From: Lumbricus terrestris
Lineage: Eukaryota > Annelida > Clitellata > Crassiclitellata > Lumbricidae
Assembly: GCA_949752735.1 (NCBI GenBank)
Contig: OX457042.1
Location: 30,930,116 to 30,994,115, forward strand
Length of the DNA: 64,000 nt
Direction: 5' to 3'
Below the pieces are notes generated by a model that did not search any database, was not told the DNA's origin, and saw nothing but the letters and a program-made list of their open reading frames with translations. Below are positions 46,799 to 58,301 of this stretch, one piece after another. A program made the translations under genes and the position numbers. Numbering within the stretch: position 1 is the stretch's first letter; each line of letters begins with the position of its first letter.

Positions 46799-47072
46799 AC
46801 TACTGGCCTAGTCAGCTATACCGGTAAGCGAGAGCGGCATACGTCTGTTGGTTGCAACGGACTGCGGTTCAAGCCCCGGGCTGGGAGTTGACATTCAGAT
46901 ATTTAGATATCTCGGGCTAGCACGTGTGGGACACAGGGGCGCAAGCTCCTGCGGAGCGACCTTGGGCAAGTTGCTTACCCATCATTGTCTGTGGAGAAGG
47001 CAACGGGAAACCACCTCACTCATCTCATCCCCAGGGGCGTAAAGCCAATGAACCTGCCTTCGGGCAGAGAAC

Positions 47073-47111
<39 letters not shown>

Positions 47112-47112
47112 G
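46799..47112 (+). mobile_element. tRNA-derived SINE with (ATC)n tail and TSD
   Basis: The 5' part is tRNA-like: TACCGGTAAGCGAGAGCGG resembles an A-box region and GCGGTTCAAGCCCCG is a good B box. A tRNA-unrelated body (GGCAACGGGAAACCACC) and (ATC)n tail follow. TTACAAT flanks it at 46792-46798 and 47113-47119. Blocks 1 and 2 have the empty site. Confidence 0.8.
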
Positions 47113-47224
47113 TTACAATGATGATGCCTTCAGGCCTATTAAAGTTCAGCAACTCGGTTCTGCTGCTGCTGGACTATTATAATGAATAACCACAGACGGG
47201 AGTAGGAGTATAGCCATATATAAT

Positions 47225-47410
47225 ATAGATTACTTTATTGCACTGGAATCTCTGTTATTCAAGACGGTCCTGAATTGCTAACCAGAACACAATTAGCAGA
47301 AATTGTTACAAATAAATCTGCATTGTTCCATTCATTCTTCTGTCTGCAACCGATGTTATTTTTACCAGAACCTTAGCGTTTCAGAGCACATCACCCATCT
47401 TTCCTGCAAT
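47225..47410 (+). mobile_element. CR1/L2 LINE remnant, block 3, left part
   Basis: Matches 5625-5800 and is cut at TTTCCTGCAAT by a 1.5 kb insertion. Confidence 0.55.
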
Positions 47411-48938
47411 AAGCGGGTTCGACATCTCAATATAGGTCAGGTCAATTCTGGTCGGTCAGGTCACTGCCAATGAAGGTCACGGCCGGAAGACATTAGACAT
47501 GGAGAATGTTAATGGTTGCATCGTTCTAAATATAGATATCGAAGAATGGTTTCGAGGATTTGAAGCGTTTGAACGTTGATGCATTAAGAAAATTTTGCCG
47601 TAATCGTGGTTTAAAAATTATGCAATATAAAAAGAGAGAAGAGTTAATTAGGCGTATCCCGCATATAGTTATAGCCAGAACTATAGCAGATAGCCTACAT
47701 CTCTTTTCAATGAATTGACAACTACAGCCTAAATTATATCCTTTTATAACTAATCATAAATATCTAAGCAGTAGGCCTAGACCTATTTCTTTGAGGATCT
47801 CTTGGGTGAGTGGGAATGCTTGTATCATTTGCTGGTGTCAGCAGCATAGCTGTCAGTCTGGTACATTGGTATTATTATAAAAGACAGAATCATAATCAAA
47901 AGCAAAAGCAACCGTTAACGGCGTTAAGGCCATGTAAAAGATCAGTATAATGGCCATTGAAAAAGACGACACAGCTATACCTACATCTATGTTTTATACG
48001 ACCAAATCACGATCTATGCGGTCATTAGTTATTACTCTACTGCAAACAGATGGCGAGATTTTCACATGGGCTATAGACCGCTAGAGCTAAACATATAGGC
48101 CTACGTACGTGCTATCCAAAGCATTTCTTCCAAGTTTTTGTTGGATACGGCGCCATAATATAATTATAGGACAGTGAACATTTAGGCATACCCATGGGAA
48201 CCCGCATATAGGGGCAAGAGGGGCACTTGAAAAGTGCCCCTCTTGCCCCTGAAAAGTTAAAGCCCTGAAAAGTTAAAGCCTATTTTTCTAACTACTACTT
48301 TTTGGTTGTTAAAAATTTCTTTGCCCTAAAGTCATCATATTCATGATAAAAATTATAAAAAAGCGAAACTGAGAAGTTTACATTAAGAAAATCTCTATGA
48401 AAAATACCCATGTATGTTCTTCATTTTCTGCTTTGCATTTTTCACTTCTTGCTTCAGAAATTTTAACCGTGACCATCGAGTTTTGCCCCTCCTACAAAAA
48501 TTATGGGGGCACCCATGGGCATACCTACAACTCAACCTACCAGATCGATCCACCGTCTTCTTCCATCTGGATCTTTACTTTCCGAAGGAAAATTAAATAG
48601 TCTAAACGGCGGTTCGCATATGCAGTGGGCAATTGGTTTACCAAAAAGTTAATATCATGGAACGCACAGAACTGCTCTCTCAACAGTCTTTGTCGTTTTT
48701 CGTTGTTTCTACAACTTACTACTGCAAAATTAACTGACTTTTCTGGAAAGTTTATTGATTAATTGTAAAGTTCTACGAAAGCTTCGAAAATTTAAGATTA
48801 GCGGGCATAATTTTTTGCAGAATCATATAGGGGTCTATTATAATAGCCTAAATGTTTAATTAAAATATTGTTGGCTCTATGACCAGAATCGACCTTTGGT
48901 GACTCGACGCACTGCGCACGCGCGCGCCAGATGTCGAT
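47411..48938. mobile_element. Unclassified 1.5 kb insertion in the LINE remnant
   Basis: Comparison with blocks 1 and 2 shows extra DNA between TTTCCTGCAAT and GCTGCATGCA. TCGACATCT occurs near both ends in inverted orientation. No gene is recognised. A smaller MITE-like element is nested at 48183-48527. Confidence 0.55.
48183..48527 (+). mobile_element. MITE-like element with TAGGCATACCCATGGG ends
   Basis: Starts TAGGCATACCCATGGG and ends CCCATGGGCATACCTA (two mismatches). Contains an 18-bp-stem hairpin at 48211-48249. No clear target-site duplication. Confidence 0.6.
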
Positions 48939-48939
48939 T

Positions 48940-49445
48940 ACGCTGCATGCAAATCCGTGACCTTCGCAGAATCCACCCAATGTCCGACTTCAAAAGTGCA
49001 TCTAATCGTCTATATAATAGTTCTCGCCAGACTAGGTCACTTGAATACACTTTTCTTGAACTCAAACATTACCTAAAACGCCACATCTATAGTTCCCGCC
49101 AGACTAGGTCACTTGAATACACTTTTCTTGAACATAAACATTACCGTAATCGCTACATTTATAGTTCACGCCAGACTAGGTCACTTCAATACACTTTCTT
49201 GAACTCAAACATTACCGTAATCGCTACATTTATAGTTCACGCCAGACTAGGTCACTTCAATACACTTTTCTTGAACTGAGACATTACCGTAATCGCTGCA
49301 TCTATAGTTCACACCAAACTCAGTCACATCAATTATAGTCAATCTTACTCTTTTCCTGACCATTAAAATAGACATCCCAAATAAACCGCTTCCAAGCTGT
49401 TCAGTCTAAGTTTCTACGATATTTGTGTCTTATACTTTTTGCCAC
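48940..49445 (+). mobile_element. CR1/L2 LINE remnant, right part, with 72-bp tandem repeats
   Basis: A 127-codon frame (48896-49279) carries CMQIRDLRRIHPMSDFKSA, then four copies of SSRQTRSLEYTFLE-like sequence with a 71-73 bp period (AGTTC at 49018, 49091, 49163, 49234, 49306). In blocks 1 and 2 the same segment is present about once or twice. Confidence 0.75.
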
Positions 49446-49592
49446 TAATGATCCATGGCCTGCCATGAGGTCCAGTATGCACTTTGGTGTTGGGGGAGTT
49501 TCTCACTTCCAATGAGTCAGTGGGTCCCTGGACATGAAAAATCACCGAGGTGCTTGTCCGCCATGACGTCACGAATGGCGCAATTGCAAAAT

Positions 49593-49620
49593 CCAATATG
49601 GCCGCCACCGGCCATATTGG
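49593..49620. repeat. Perfect 12-bp-stem palindrome in the left arm
   Basis: CCAATATGGCCG-CCAC-CGGCCATATTGG. The mirror copy is at 52785-52812 in the right arm. Confidence 0.95.
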
Positions 49621-50159
49621 AAAATTAGTCTTTATTATTTCTTACACGATATGCACGTGTAATAACTCTAATAGTACTAATTCAGGTATGTAGAATTCAT
49701 TTCTGATATTGATTTTGTCATCCGGGGTCATCTGAAGGTCATACGGTCATTTTCAAGGTCATTTAATACATCTTTTTCATTTATCACTGCATATGCACGT
49801 GTAATACCTCAAATAATACTGATTCAGGTATGCAGAATTCATTTCTGATATTGATTTTGTCATCCGGGGTCATCTGAAGGTTATAGGGTCAATGTCAAGG
49901 TCATTCTTGAATTTTTTCATTACTGACATCATATGCACGTGTAATATCTGAAATGCTACCGATTCAGGTATGTCGAATTAATTTGGGCTATGATATTGTT
50001 TTGTCATCCGGGGTCGTGTGAAGGTCATAAGGTCATTGTCAAGGCCATTGTCAAGGTCATTGTGTCGCATCAATGATGCGGATTGTAACTTGACCCATTA
50101 CTGACATTTTCTTGGAAGCAGTGCACCGAAGTTTTCCTCCCATCTGCGATTTAATGGCT

Positions 50160-51569
50160 CTAGTTTTGTCTCGCGTTCATTGTGTGTTGCAAGTAGTTGG
50201 CATGCTCTGTGCACGAGGAAAGCCCTTCGCTGGATGTATGAGGAAGAGCGTCAATTCCGACTGTGGATGTGATATAGTTTTCTAGTCTCAGCTGGTCGAA
50301 CGTCTCACAGGTTGTATTTGACCTTGCTCCAGCCCAGATACGTACCAAGTTCTTCTGTGCTAATGCGGCCTCTTGTTCTAATAGCGTGTCTGTCTCTCCA
50401 AAGTTTGTTAGATACTGTACTGGGTCGCAGGCTAAAGCTGCGTGTTTGGATCCCACCTTGCTCATGCAGTCGTCTCCTGTCAACACATGTGACTTGATGA
50501 CTGCTTTGGCCAGGGATGCCCCACGTTCAGGAACCGCTTGATGAAGAGGAAGCATTCGCCGATGTTCACCAGTGCCATACTGCTGCCACATCTCCTGCAA
50601 CACCATGTCAATGAAGTATGGTGTGTAGCAATAATGCGAAAGTGTCCGTGTCGTTTGAGACTACGACAAATCTCTTGCACTGTTGCACACAAACAACCCA
50701 GGCTGTCCAGTCTACGTGCACCACCAGCCTGGCATACGCCTCCATGATCCGGTTCAATAGGTCTGGGATCTCTTCCCCTTCAGTCGACATTGCGGAAAGT
50801 GCTTCTTCCTCAGAAACAAGAGAGCTGGCAATGACTGTAGCATTGCCATAGGCTCAATTGCTAGCAATATCTCTATCCAGAATCTGCAGATTTCGCTTGT
50901 TTTCCAGCGATGCCTAGAACTTTTCAAGTTCATGAGGAATTGGCATGTATCTGTTCATGCTGAAAATTTCGATGCCTGATGTTGTGTCAACACGCCGCAT
51001 GCGCTCCCCTTTCTTAAGATACATCTCAATGTATGAGTCGAGTACCAGATGGACGTAGTTCACATTTGTGCAAAAGGGAGAAGCTGAGGTTATGACGGCC
51101 TCGATAACCCTACCAATATTGTGGAATTGCGTGAGTGGCAGCTGTAGAATCATAGACATGAAATCTACCACAACATGAGTGTCAAGATTAGACTCCTGGC
51201 ACCATTTGGTAAGGTCAAGTTTCGGTTCAATCTCTCCAAAAGTAGCGACTTGTTGGTGTGAGCTGGAATATCGCCATCAAATAATGGAGACGCTGAGACC
51301 AAATTGTGTGAAAGTATCTGCCTGTTGCCCATACCCCATTCTTTAGCAATGCCCATGATCCTGTGTGCCTTTGCTCTGTCCTAGGATGACAGTTCATTCA
51401 TCCTCTCCTTTTCTATTGTTGATGCTGTCTTCTGAGGCTGGTCGGCGAATCGTGGCAATCTTCGACTTCGATATGTCGTCCTAATTTTCTTTGTCTTCTC
51501 TACAAAGCGATCCCATCTGTCCGAGCGGTAGGCATTCTTACCATCCTCGAGAAAATGAACTTGGAGCAT
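50160..51569 (-). pseudogene. Decayed gene in the foldback element (PIN/FEN-like nuclease candidate)
   Basis: Minus-strand frames 51569-51381, 51356-51165, 51171-50914, 50790-50608 and 50606-50160 form one broken gene. RFVVVSNDTDTFALLLHTI followed by KSHVLTGDDCMSKVGSKHAAL resembles the acidic-residue and HxLTGxD segments of PIN/FEN-like proteins common as uncharacterised genes in marine invertebrates. Stops and frameshifts separate the pieces. The C-terminal third lies in the left inverted arm, and its diverged mirror copy is in the right arm. The assignment is by motif only. Confidence 0.5.
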
Positions 51570-52962
51570 CCCTGGCCAAAGCAGTCATCAAGGCACATGT
51601 GTTGAGAGGAGACGACTGCGTGACTAAGGTGGGATACAAACACGCAGCTTTAGCCGTACAATATCTAACTTAGCTTTACCCAGTACAATATCTAACAACC
51701 TTTGTAGAGACAGACACGCTGTTAGAACAAGATGCAGCATTAGCATAGAAGTGGTGGTGGTGACGGGACAGGTGTGGTTCTCTTGGCGCCGTATGTGACT
51801 GCCTCTATAGAGTCCGTCGATCGCATGTCTCTGAATGTGTGCTTGTCTTTCTCAATGCGCTGTGTTGTAAGCAATCGTACAATTATTGCCTGTAACTTGT
51901 GATCTCATGTACAGCGCCCTTTCCTTCGGCCTCGGCTGAGCTATGGCGCTATATAAATCGTCTTATTATTATTATTATTATTATTGTTATTATCATTATC
52001 ATCATCATCATCATCATCATCATCATTATCATCATCATCATTAGTAGTAGTAGTACTTGGCACGTGTCTGGGCTGGAGCAAGGTCAAATACAACCTGTGA
52101 GACGTTCGACCAGCTGAGACTAGAAAACTATATCACATCCACAGTCGGAATTGACGCTCTTCCTCATACATCCAGCGAAGGGCTTTCCTCGTGCACAGAG
52201 CATGCCAACTACTTGCAACACACAATGAACGCGAGACAAAACTGGAGCCATTAAATCGCAGATGGGAGGAAAACTTCGGTGCACTGCTTCCAAGAAAATG
52301 TCAGTAATGGGTCAAGTTACAATCCGCATCATTGATGCGACACAATGACCTTGACAATGGCCTTGACAATGACCTTATGACCTTCACACGACCCCGGATG
52401 ACAAAACAATATCATAGCCCAAATTAATTCGACATACCTGAATCGGTAGCATTTCAGATATTACACGTGCATATGATGTCAGTAATGAAAAAATTCAAGA
52501 ATGACCTTGACATTGACCCTATAACCTTCAGATGACCCCGGATGACAAAATCAATATCAGAAATGAATTCTGCATACCTGAATCAGTATTATTTGAGGTA
52601 TTACACGTGCATATGCAGTGATAAATGAAAAAGATGTATTAAATGACCTTGAAAATGACCGTATGACCTTCAGATGACCCCGGATGACAAAATCAATATC
52701 AGAAATGAATTCTACATACCTGAATTAGTACTATTAGAGTTATTACACGTGCATATCGTGTAAGAAATAATAAGGACTAATTTTCCAATATGGCCGGTGG
52801 CGGCCATATTGGATTTTGCAATTGCGCCATTCGTGACGTCATGGCGGACAAGCACCTCGGTGATTTTTCATGTCCAGGGACCCACTGACTCATTGGAAGT
52901 GAGAAACTCCCCCAACACCAAAGTGCATACTGGACCTCATGGCAGGCCAAGGACTATAATGC

Positions 52963-53370
52963 TTCTTTCGTTGGTTAATACAATTACAGGTCTACAAAAA
53001 GTAACTACCCGAAAATCTGCATTTCCACTGCGCTCAGTTCTTTTTCAAATATACAATACTTTGTGTCTCGCTGCACGTTAGAATACCTGTAGGTCCTGTT
53101 AATATTCTTTCATTTTATCACCAGACATTCATTTTAAGGGTTTTCAACGATCGACAAACGATTAAAAACATACCGGTTAAGACATCTTTTCTTATTGATT
53201 GATTTAGTGAACATCTCTAATAAACTGCTAGACTCTGCGATGCTGGTTTCACAATGTCGGGTGATCTTTGACGGAGGTGGTTCGAACAATATCGATTTAT
53301 TCGCGCATGAAAAATTGCAAAGGAGGAAATACGCAGTTCTGAGCTTTTAAAAACATAGATTTTTCATATG
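52963..53370. other. Block 3 sequence without the LINE
   Basis: CTTCTTTCGTTGGTTAATACAATT continues here into sequence that blocks 1 and 2 lack, up to GGCGCCGTTAAG. No gene recognised. This may be the pre-insertion state of the locus. Confidence 0.45.
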
Positions 53371-53499
53371 GCGCCGTTAAGAAAAGAAATTACATTCAAC
53401 AGAAAAAATTCAGGTGGGTGGTCAATTACTGGTCATGCGTTCTGGGAAAATTATAGACATGCCCATGTTCACATTCCTAATTAGAGAACGAGCTATCAA

Positions 53500-54030
<531 letters not shown>

Positions 54031-54299
54031 CGGCGATCGGCCCCTCAGTCGCTGCCCTGTTGCTCCCTGCCGGATGATTATCATTATTAAGACTCAATAT
54101 TTGATTTCATACCAAAACGATAAATTTCGTGTCTAGGCCATAGTCGTTTTAGGTCTGCTGTATGTGTTCAATTAACCGGCTTGGTCAATGTAGGTCTAAA
54201 GCTCAAAGCTTTGCATTTTGCTGTATCATTGATTCTAAGGGTGATGATAGATCTAACATTTTTCATACGTAGCCTAGATCTAATATGCCAAGATGCTAA

Positions 54300-55397
54300 A
54301 TGTTTATGTTTTCAGCAATGTTCTCAGTCTGCAGCATCATTGGAAGCTTTCTGGAAACAATTCAAAGTCGCCTGCCGAGGGCATTGTTTCACCGCATCCG
54401 ACCTTTGTTACTGCTATTCGGAATAGCAATTACTGTCGCCTGTCTTCTACTAGTAACTCCTTTAGTCGTCCATGTGAACCACTCAGATCACTTTCAGAGA
54501 CAACCACAGATGCTCGACCTCGCTCAGTCCAGCATTCTAGAAGTCAAGTCAGTCTCATGCAAGCAATCGTCCGTCATTGAGCTCCAATACGTCGCCTACA
54601 ATGAGACGGTACTGAAAGAAAAGGCTCTAAATATAATGACCAACATGTCGTGGCTACTCTTCAAGCCAGCCATGACTTCTGATGAAAGACTGACGGTACA
54701 TTATCTGCTGAAGGAATTCGTTAAGATCTGCGACCTGTTCAACATCACGGATTATTTCATATTCAGTGGTTCGCTATTGGGTTCTTATCGACATCACGGA
54801 CTGCAGCCTTGGGATGACGACATCGACATTCTAATGAGATACTCGGACCAAGAGCAGATACTCGATGTCTTCAATAAATATGCCAACCAATCCGAAGAGG
54901 TTACTGTGCTGTTTATGTATACGAGATTGAAATTATTTCACAGAAATCGCAGTATTTCCATTCCACCACATCGACATCGGTGGCCATTTCTGGACTTGTC
55001 GTTCTACCATGAAAACGAAACTCACATCTGGGAAGTTAGCGGTAAAAAGACGTACCACATAGTTGAAAAGTCTCTGATCTTTCCACTCCACCTTCGACCA
55101 TTCGAAGCCGTGATGATTAATTCGCCGAGAGATGCGTACGCAGTATTGAAGCTGCTTTATCGTGATTCCCGTTGTGTTTCTCTGACCTGGGTCCACAAGA
55201 AGGAGAAATATCCCGCAATAAAGAGCCGCGGTTTCGACTGCAATATGGTGGCACCCATCTACCCGTTTGTTCATCGAAAGGCAGTTGGTGAATGCATCGC
55301 AGAGTCATTATGGGTTAATGACACCCTGCTCTACACTGTACTTATAGAAGAACCAATGTATGCTGTTACAGAACCATACACTCTGAGGCTCATGTAG
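54300..55397 (+). CDS. LicD-family type II membrane protein 3
   Basis: Intact 365-aa ORF. The membrane segment is at about residues 35-57, GSLLGSYRHHG and PWDDDIDI at 157-177, WPFLDLSFY at 228-236 and FPLHLRPFEA at 261-270. Role as for copy 1: probable lumenal transferase of the LicD/fukutin type, substrate unknown. Residues 190-209 (VFNKYANQSEEVTVLFMYTR) agree with copy 1, while the C-terminal third (KKEKYPAIKSRGFDCNMV) agrees with copy 2, so the gene is a mosaic relative to the others. The last residue is Met where the others have Ile. ATTAAA is at 55542-55547. A start at Met7 (54318) is possible. Confidence 0.85.
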   Translation: MFMFSAMFSVCSIIGSFLETIQSRLPRALFHRIRPLLLLFGIAITVACLLLVTPLVVHVNHSDHFQRQPQMLDLAQSSILEVKSVSCKQSSVIELQYVAYNETVLKEKALNIMTNMSWLLFKPAMTSDERLTVHYLLKEFVKICDLFNITDYFIFSGSLLGSYRHHGLQPWDDDIDILMRYSDQEQILDVFNKYANQSEEVTVLFMYTRLKLFHRNRSISIPPHRHRWPFLDLSFYHENETHIWEVSGKKTYHIVEKSLIFPLHLRPFEAVMINSPRDAYAVLKLLYRDSRCVSLTWVHKKEKYPAIKSRGFDCNMVAPIYPFVHRKAVGECIAESLWVNDTLLYTVLIEEPMYAVTEPYTLRLM

Positions 55398-56242
55398 CAT
55401 GACATTCTTCAAGAACAGTAAGCGATATCAATAACGCAAACATGCTCAAGTTTTCTTGCGTCAACATTCACAATAGGTGATTAACACTGATTATATAGGA
55501 GCTACATAACTGAATATCGACAGAAGAAGGCATCTTTAATTATTAAACCCTGTTTTCATCTTGTTTACCAGGTGAGGGTATATGACTATTTTGCGTCAAT
55601 ATTGTTCCTTCAGGTCTCACAGCTGTTGCCTATGTCCATCCACATGGCTTAGTATGTTTTTTTATTAGAACGACTGCATAAATTTATGTTGGATTTGGAC
55701 TTAGGATTTAATGCTATATTAAAACATTTTGACATTGATTGGATAAAGAAATGATGTACGTTTGTTTATTATACCCGGTACCTTGTATGTACACCAAAAT
55801 ACGGATAGCAATTGGTATATTAAAGAATATTTTTATCTTATCTTATTTAAGGTCAATTAGATATTGTATTGTATTGTAAATGAACATTTATAAATAGATA
55901 TCGTTCATAATTGACTTCACGCACCTTGGAAGGGGGGAAGAGGGGGGTCATACAATTGTGACGATGTGTGACGGTCCCAAACTGTAGATATCATAGGCTA
56001 TGACTTTTATGTTGGCGCGTAACGAGGGTAGGGTGTCAAAAATCATCCAAAATTGCGTGACGCCGTTTATGGATGGCACCTTAGGCATATAATATAGATG
56101 TTCATTGTTAAGTGAACGTCATATGGATATAATGAGGTAGAAGTAGATGTGGACTCACGCTTGTTTTTTGTGACTATTTTATGTCTTATTTAACTAGTTA
56201 AGTTAAATAAATCTTAATCGTTTTACATCATAACCTGTCGCT
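55398..56242 (+). other. 3' flank of LicD-like gene 3
   Basis: Similar to the other copies, with an extra AT-rich stretch at about 55675-55890 (several TATTGTATTGTA-like runs). No gene. Confidence 0.5.
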
Positions 56243-56454
56243 ATTTCGTTATTTGTGTTAGCGAGACTTTAGTCCCTTAAAGGTGTCTTTTACCTATTTC
56301 GTTATTTGTGTTAGCGAGTCTTTAGTCCCTTAAAGGTGTCTTTTGCCCTTTTCGTTATTTGTGTTTGCGAGACTTTAGTCCCTTAAAGGTGTCTTTTGCC
56401 CTTTTCGTTATTTGTGTTTGCGAGACTTTAGTCCCTTAAAGGTGTCTTTTACCC
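56243..56454 (+). repeat. Four copies of the 53-bp satellite unit (block 3)
   Basis: Units start at 56243, 56296, 56349 and 56402, each 53 bp. They carry GCGAGAC or GCGAGTC, not the GCGGAAC form that dominates the large array. Confidence 0.95.
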
Positions 56455-57790
56455 TTGGTTTCTCAGTTTATTTACAAATTTGTTTACTCTGTTGACAGTT
56501 GGATCAATAAAATTTGTGGTTATTGTTCTGGTTATGAAAAAGGCGTTGCCAATTTCTTGTTTCCTATCTTCAACATAAGATTTTGCAGTCCTCTTCCTCA
56601 CCGCCTGCTCTTCTCAATGACAGCGCTTACATTGTCGGTGTATTGATCTTAATATTAATCTGGCTATGAGGCGCGATTGGAGCAGAATTAACCGAACGAC
56701 TCTTTGCCCTGTCCGGATTTTAACTCCAGACGATACGATGAACAATTCCAACGATCGCACACCATCTCAAAGATGCAGCTATTTTACCCCAAGCCCCCCC
56801 CCAAAAAAAAATATTCCTCTGTTACCTTACATACCGAGGTGGGATTGGAATATGAAGCCAACCTAAAAATAATTTTGCTGCTCTGTGTTCAACGTTGGAC
56901 AGCGTACTTTCAATCAGTAGGTCAAACAAGAAAGCTGCTGAGCTCATCTCAACATAGCCCGGCAAGTTCATAATTAATATCCAAATCTTTACTGTTTTTT
57001 TATATTAATTTTCATCGCAGTTTTACTCATCATCCCAGTCGTCAATCCAAAAGAAACCTGTAGAGGAAAGTAATTTGTCTAAAAAAGTTAGAAAACCTAA
57101 AGTGCATAATATATACCCACATTATTAATGATAATGTGTGTGCAGCACGTAGAAATGCCATTGCATGCAGAGTCACGTATCAGGATGGTTGTGAAAGCTG
57201 GCACAATTCTTGATTTCTCAGAGATTCATTTTTGTTCCTAAAATAATTTTGTTTAAATCTTGAGAGATCATTGATACCTAGATTAAAAAATTTTTTTTTA
57301 GTTGTTGTTGCTGTAGTCGTCGTTGTGATGAGGGTAGTAGTGGTGGTGGTCGTTATTGCTGATAATGTTGGTACTATTGTTGGAGCAGTATTGGTAGCAT
57401 TGGATAGAAATGACGTAGCCTACATGTAGGACTAAGTTTAAAGCATCGGTAAAGTTTGAACCCTACGACGCGGCTCGGCTCTGCGCCAAAGCCATAAAAG
57501 TATCGATGTTTAAGACAAGAATAAAAATAAAAGCGGAATAAAACTGATTCAACTCTGGCGGATCGTTTAAGCCGTGCTTGTGTTGCGAACTATTAATGTG
57601 GATGTTTTTACACGTGCATTTGCTCTCGGCCCGGCCATAATTCACACTCCGTCCGCACCCGCCTCCACCAAACTCTCGTCAAAACCCACCCCTCAGAGGT
57701 TCCCGGCGTTGACCGGGAATTTTCGGTTTTCGACCTCCCCGTACAGAGACCCCGCACCCACCTAGACCCCACCCCACTGCGGTAACAGGT
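56455..57790. other. Type 2 upstream region of gene E
   Basis: Counterpart of 15890-17220. A C/A-rich run at 56791-56810 differs. No gene. Confidence 0.6.
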
Positions 57791-57894
57791 GTGGCCTGAA
57801 CAATTTTATCAGGTATGTGTTTGTGTGTGTGTGAGAGAGAGTGTGTGTGTGCGCGCGCGTGTGTGTGAAACCTGTTAGGTGATGCGTATGAATT

Positions 57895-58012
57895 TACGAT
57901 GCTACGTGATTGGAATTTGTCAATTGCAACTGCGACTACGTGTTCCCATGCACATCCGGTGATGACTGTGAAATAAATGTATAAAAGCCGGTAGAGTCGT
58001 TGACATTCAGCA
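57895..58012 (+). promoter_or_regulatory. Promoter of Gly/Tyr gene E
   Basis: TATAAAAG at 57980-57987, 97 bp before the ATG; other elements as in gene B. The GT tract upstream contains a GAGAGAGA insert. Confidence 0.75.
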
Positions 58013-58076
58013 AGCATTTGATACAGTCAACCATCCAGTTGTATCCTATCGTCTGTAGCTGCTCGAAATATCAGAA

Positions 58077-58301
58077 ATGAAGACCTTCATTGCTTTGCTC
58101 CTGCTGGTCGTTGCTATTGTTGGACTCACGTCTGGCAGTGGATATGGAGGATATGGAGGATACGGTGGATACGGTGGTGGATACGGTGGTGGATACGGTG
58201 GATATGGCGGCGGATACGGACATAGTGGATATGGCGGATACGGTGGCTACGGAAACGGTGGATACGGTGGATATGGTGGCTACGGAGGTTACGGATATTA
58301 G
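58077..58301 (+). CDS. Secreted Gly/Tyr-rich peptide E
   Basis: The 74-aa product has signal peptide MKTFIALLLLVVAIVGLTSG and a GGY/GGGY mature region with one His followed by Ser (GYGHSGYG) and one Asn. Flanks are type 2 like gene B. Val11 and the first repeat codons match gene D in the same block; His matches B and C. TAG is followed by AAAAG|GTAAG (donor at 58307). Function unknown, as for the other copies. Confidence 0.85.
   Translation: MKTFIALLLLVVAIVGLTSGSGYGGYGGYGGYGGGYGGGYGGYGGGYGHSGYGGYGGYGNGGYGGYGGYGGYGY

Larger units (their letters stand above)
49447..52962 (-). mobile_element. Foldback DNA element with about 1.1 kb inverted arms
   Basis: GGCCTGCCATGAGGTCCAG near 49460 reappears inverted near 52945. 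The arms match over roughly 49447-50545 and 51555-52962, the right arm carrying a microsatellite (51965-52052) and other gaps. The outer borders are seen by comparison with block 1 (CTAACG/CTTCTTTCGTTGG). TAA on both sides may be a 3-bp target duplication. Each arm holds three copies of a 140-142 bp repeat (49649, 49791, 49931 on the left). Confidence 0.8.

Noticed and set aside
46799..46880. Functional tRNA gene
   Set aside because: A and B boxes are recognisable but the cloverleaf does not close and a SINE body and tail follow.
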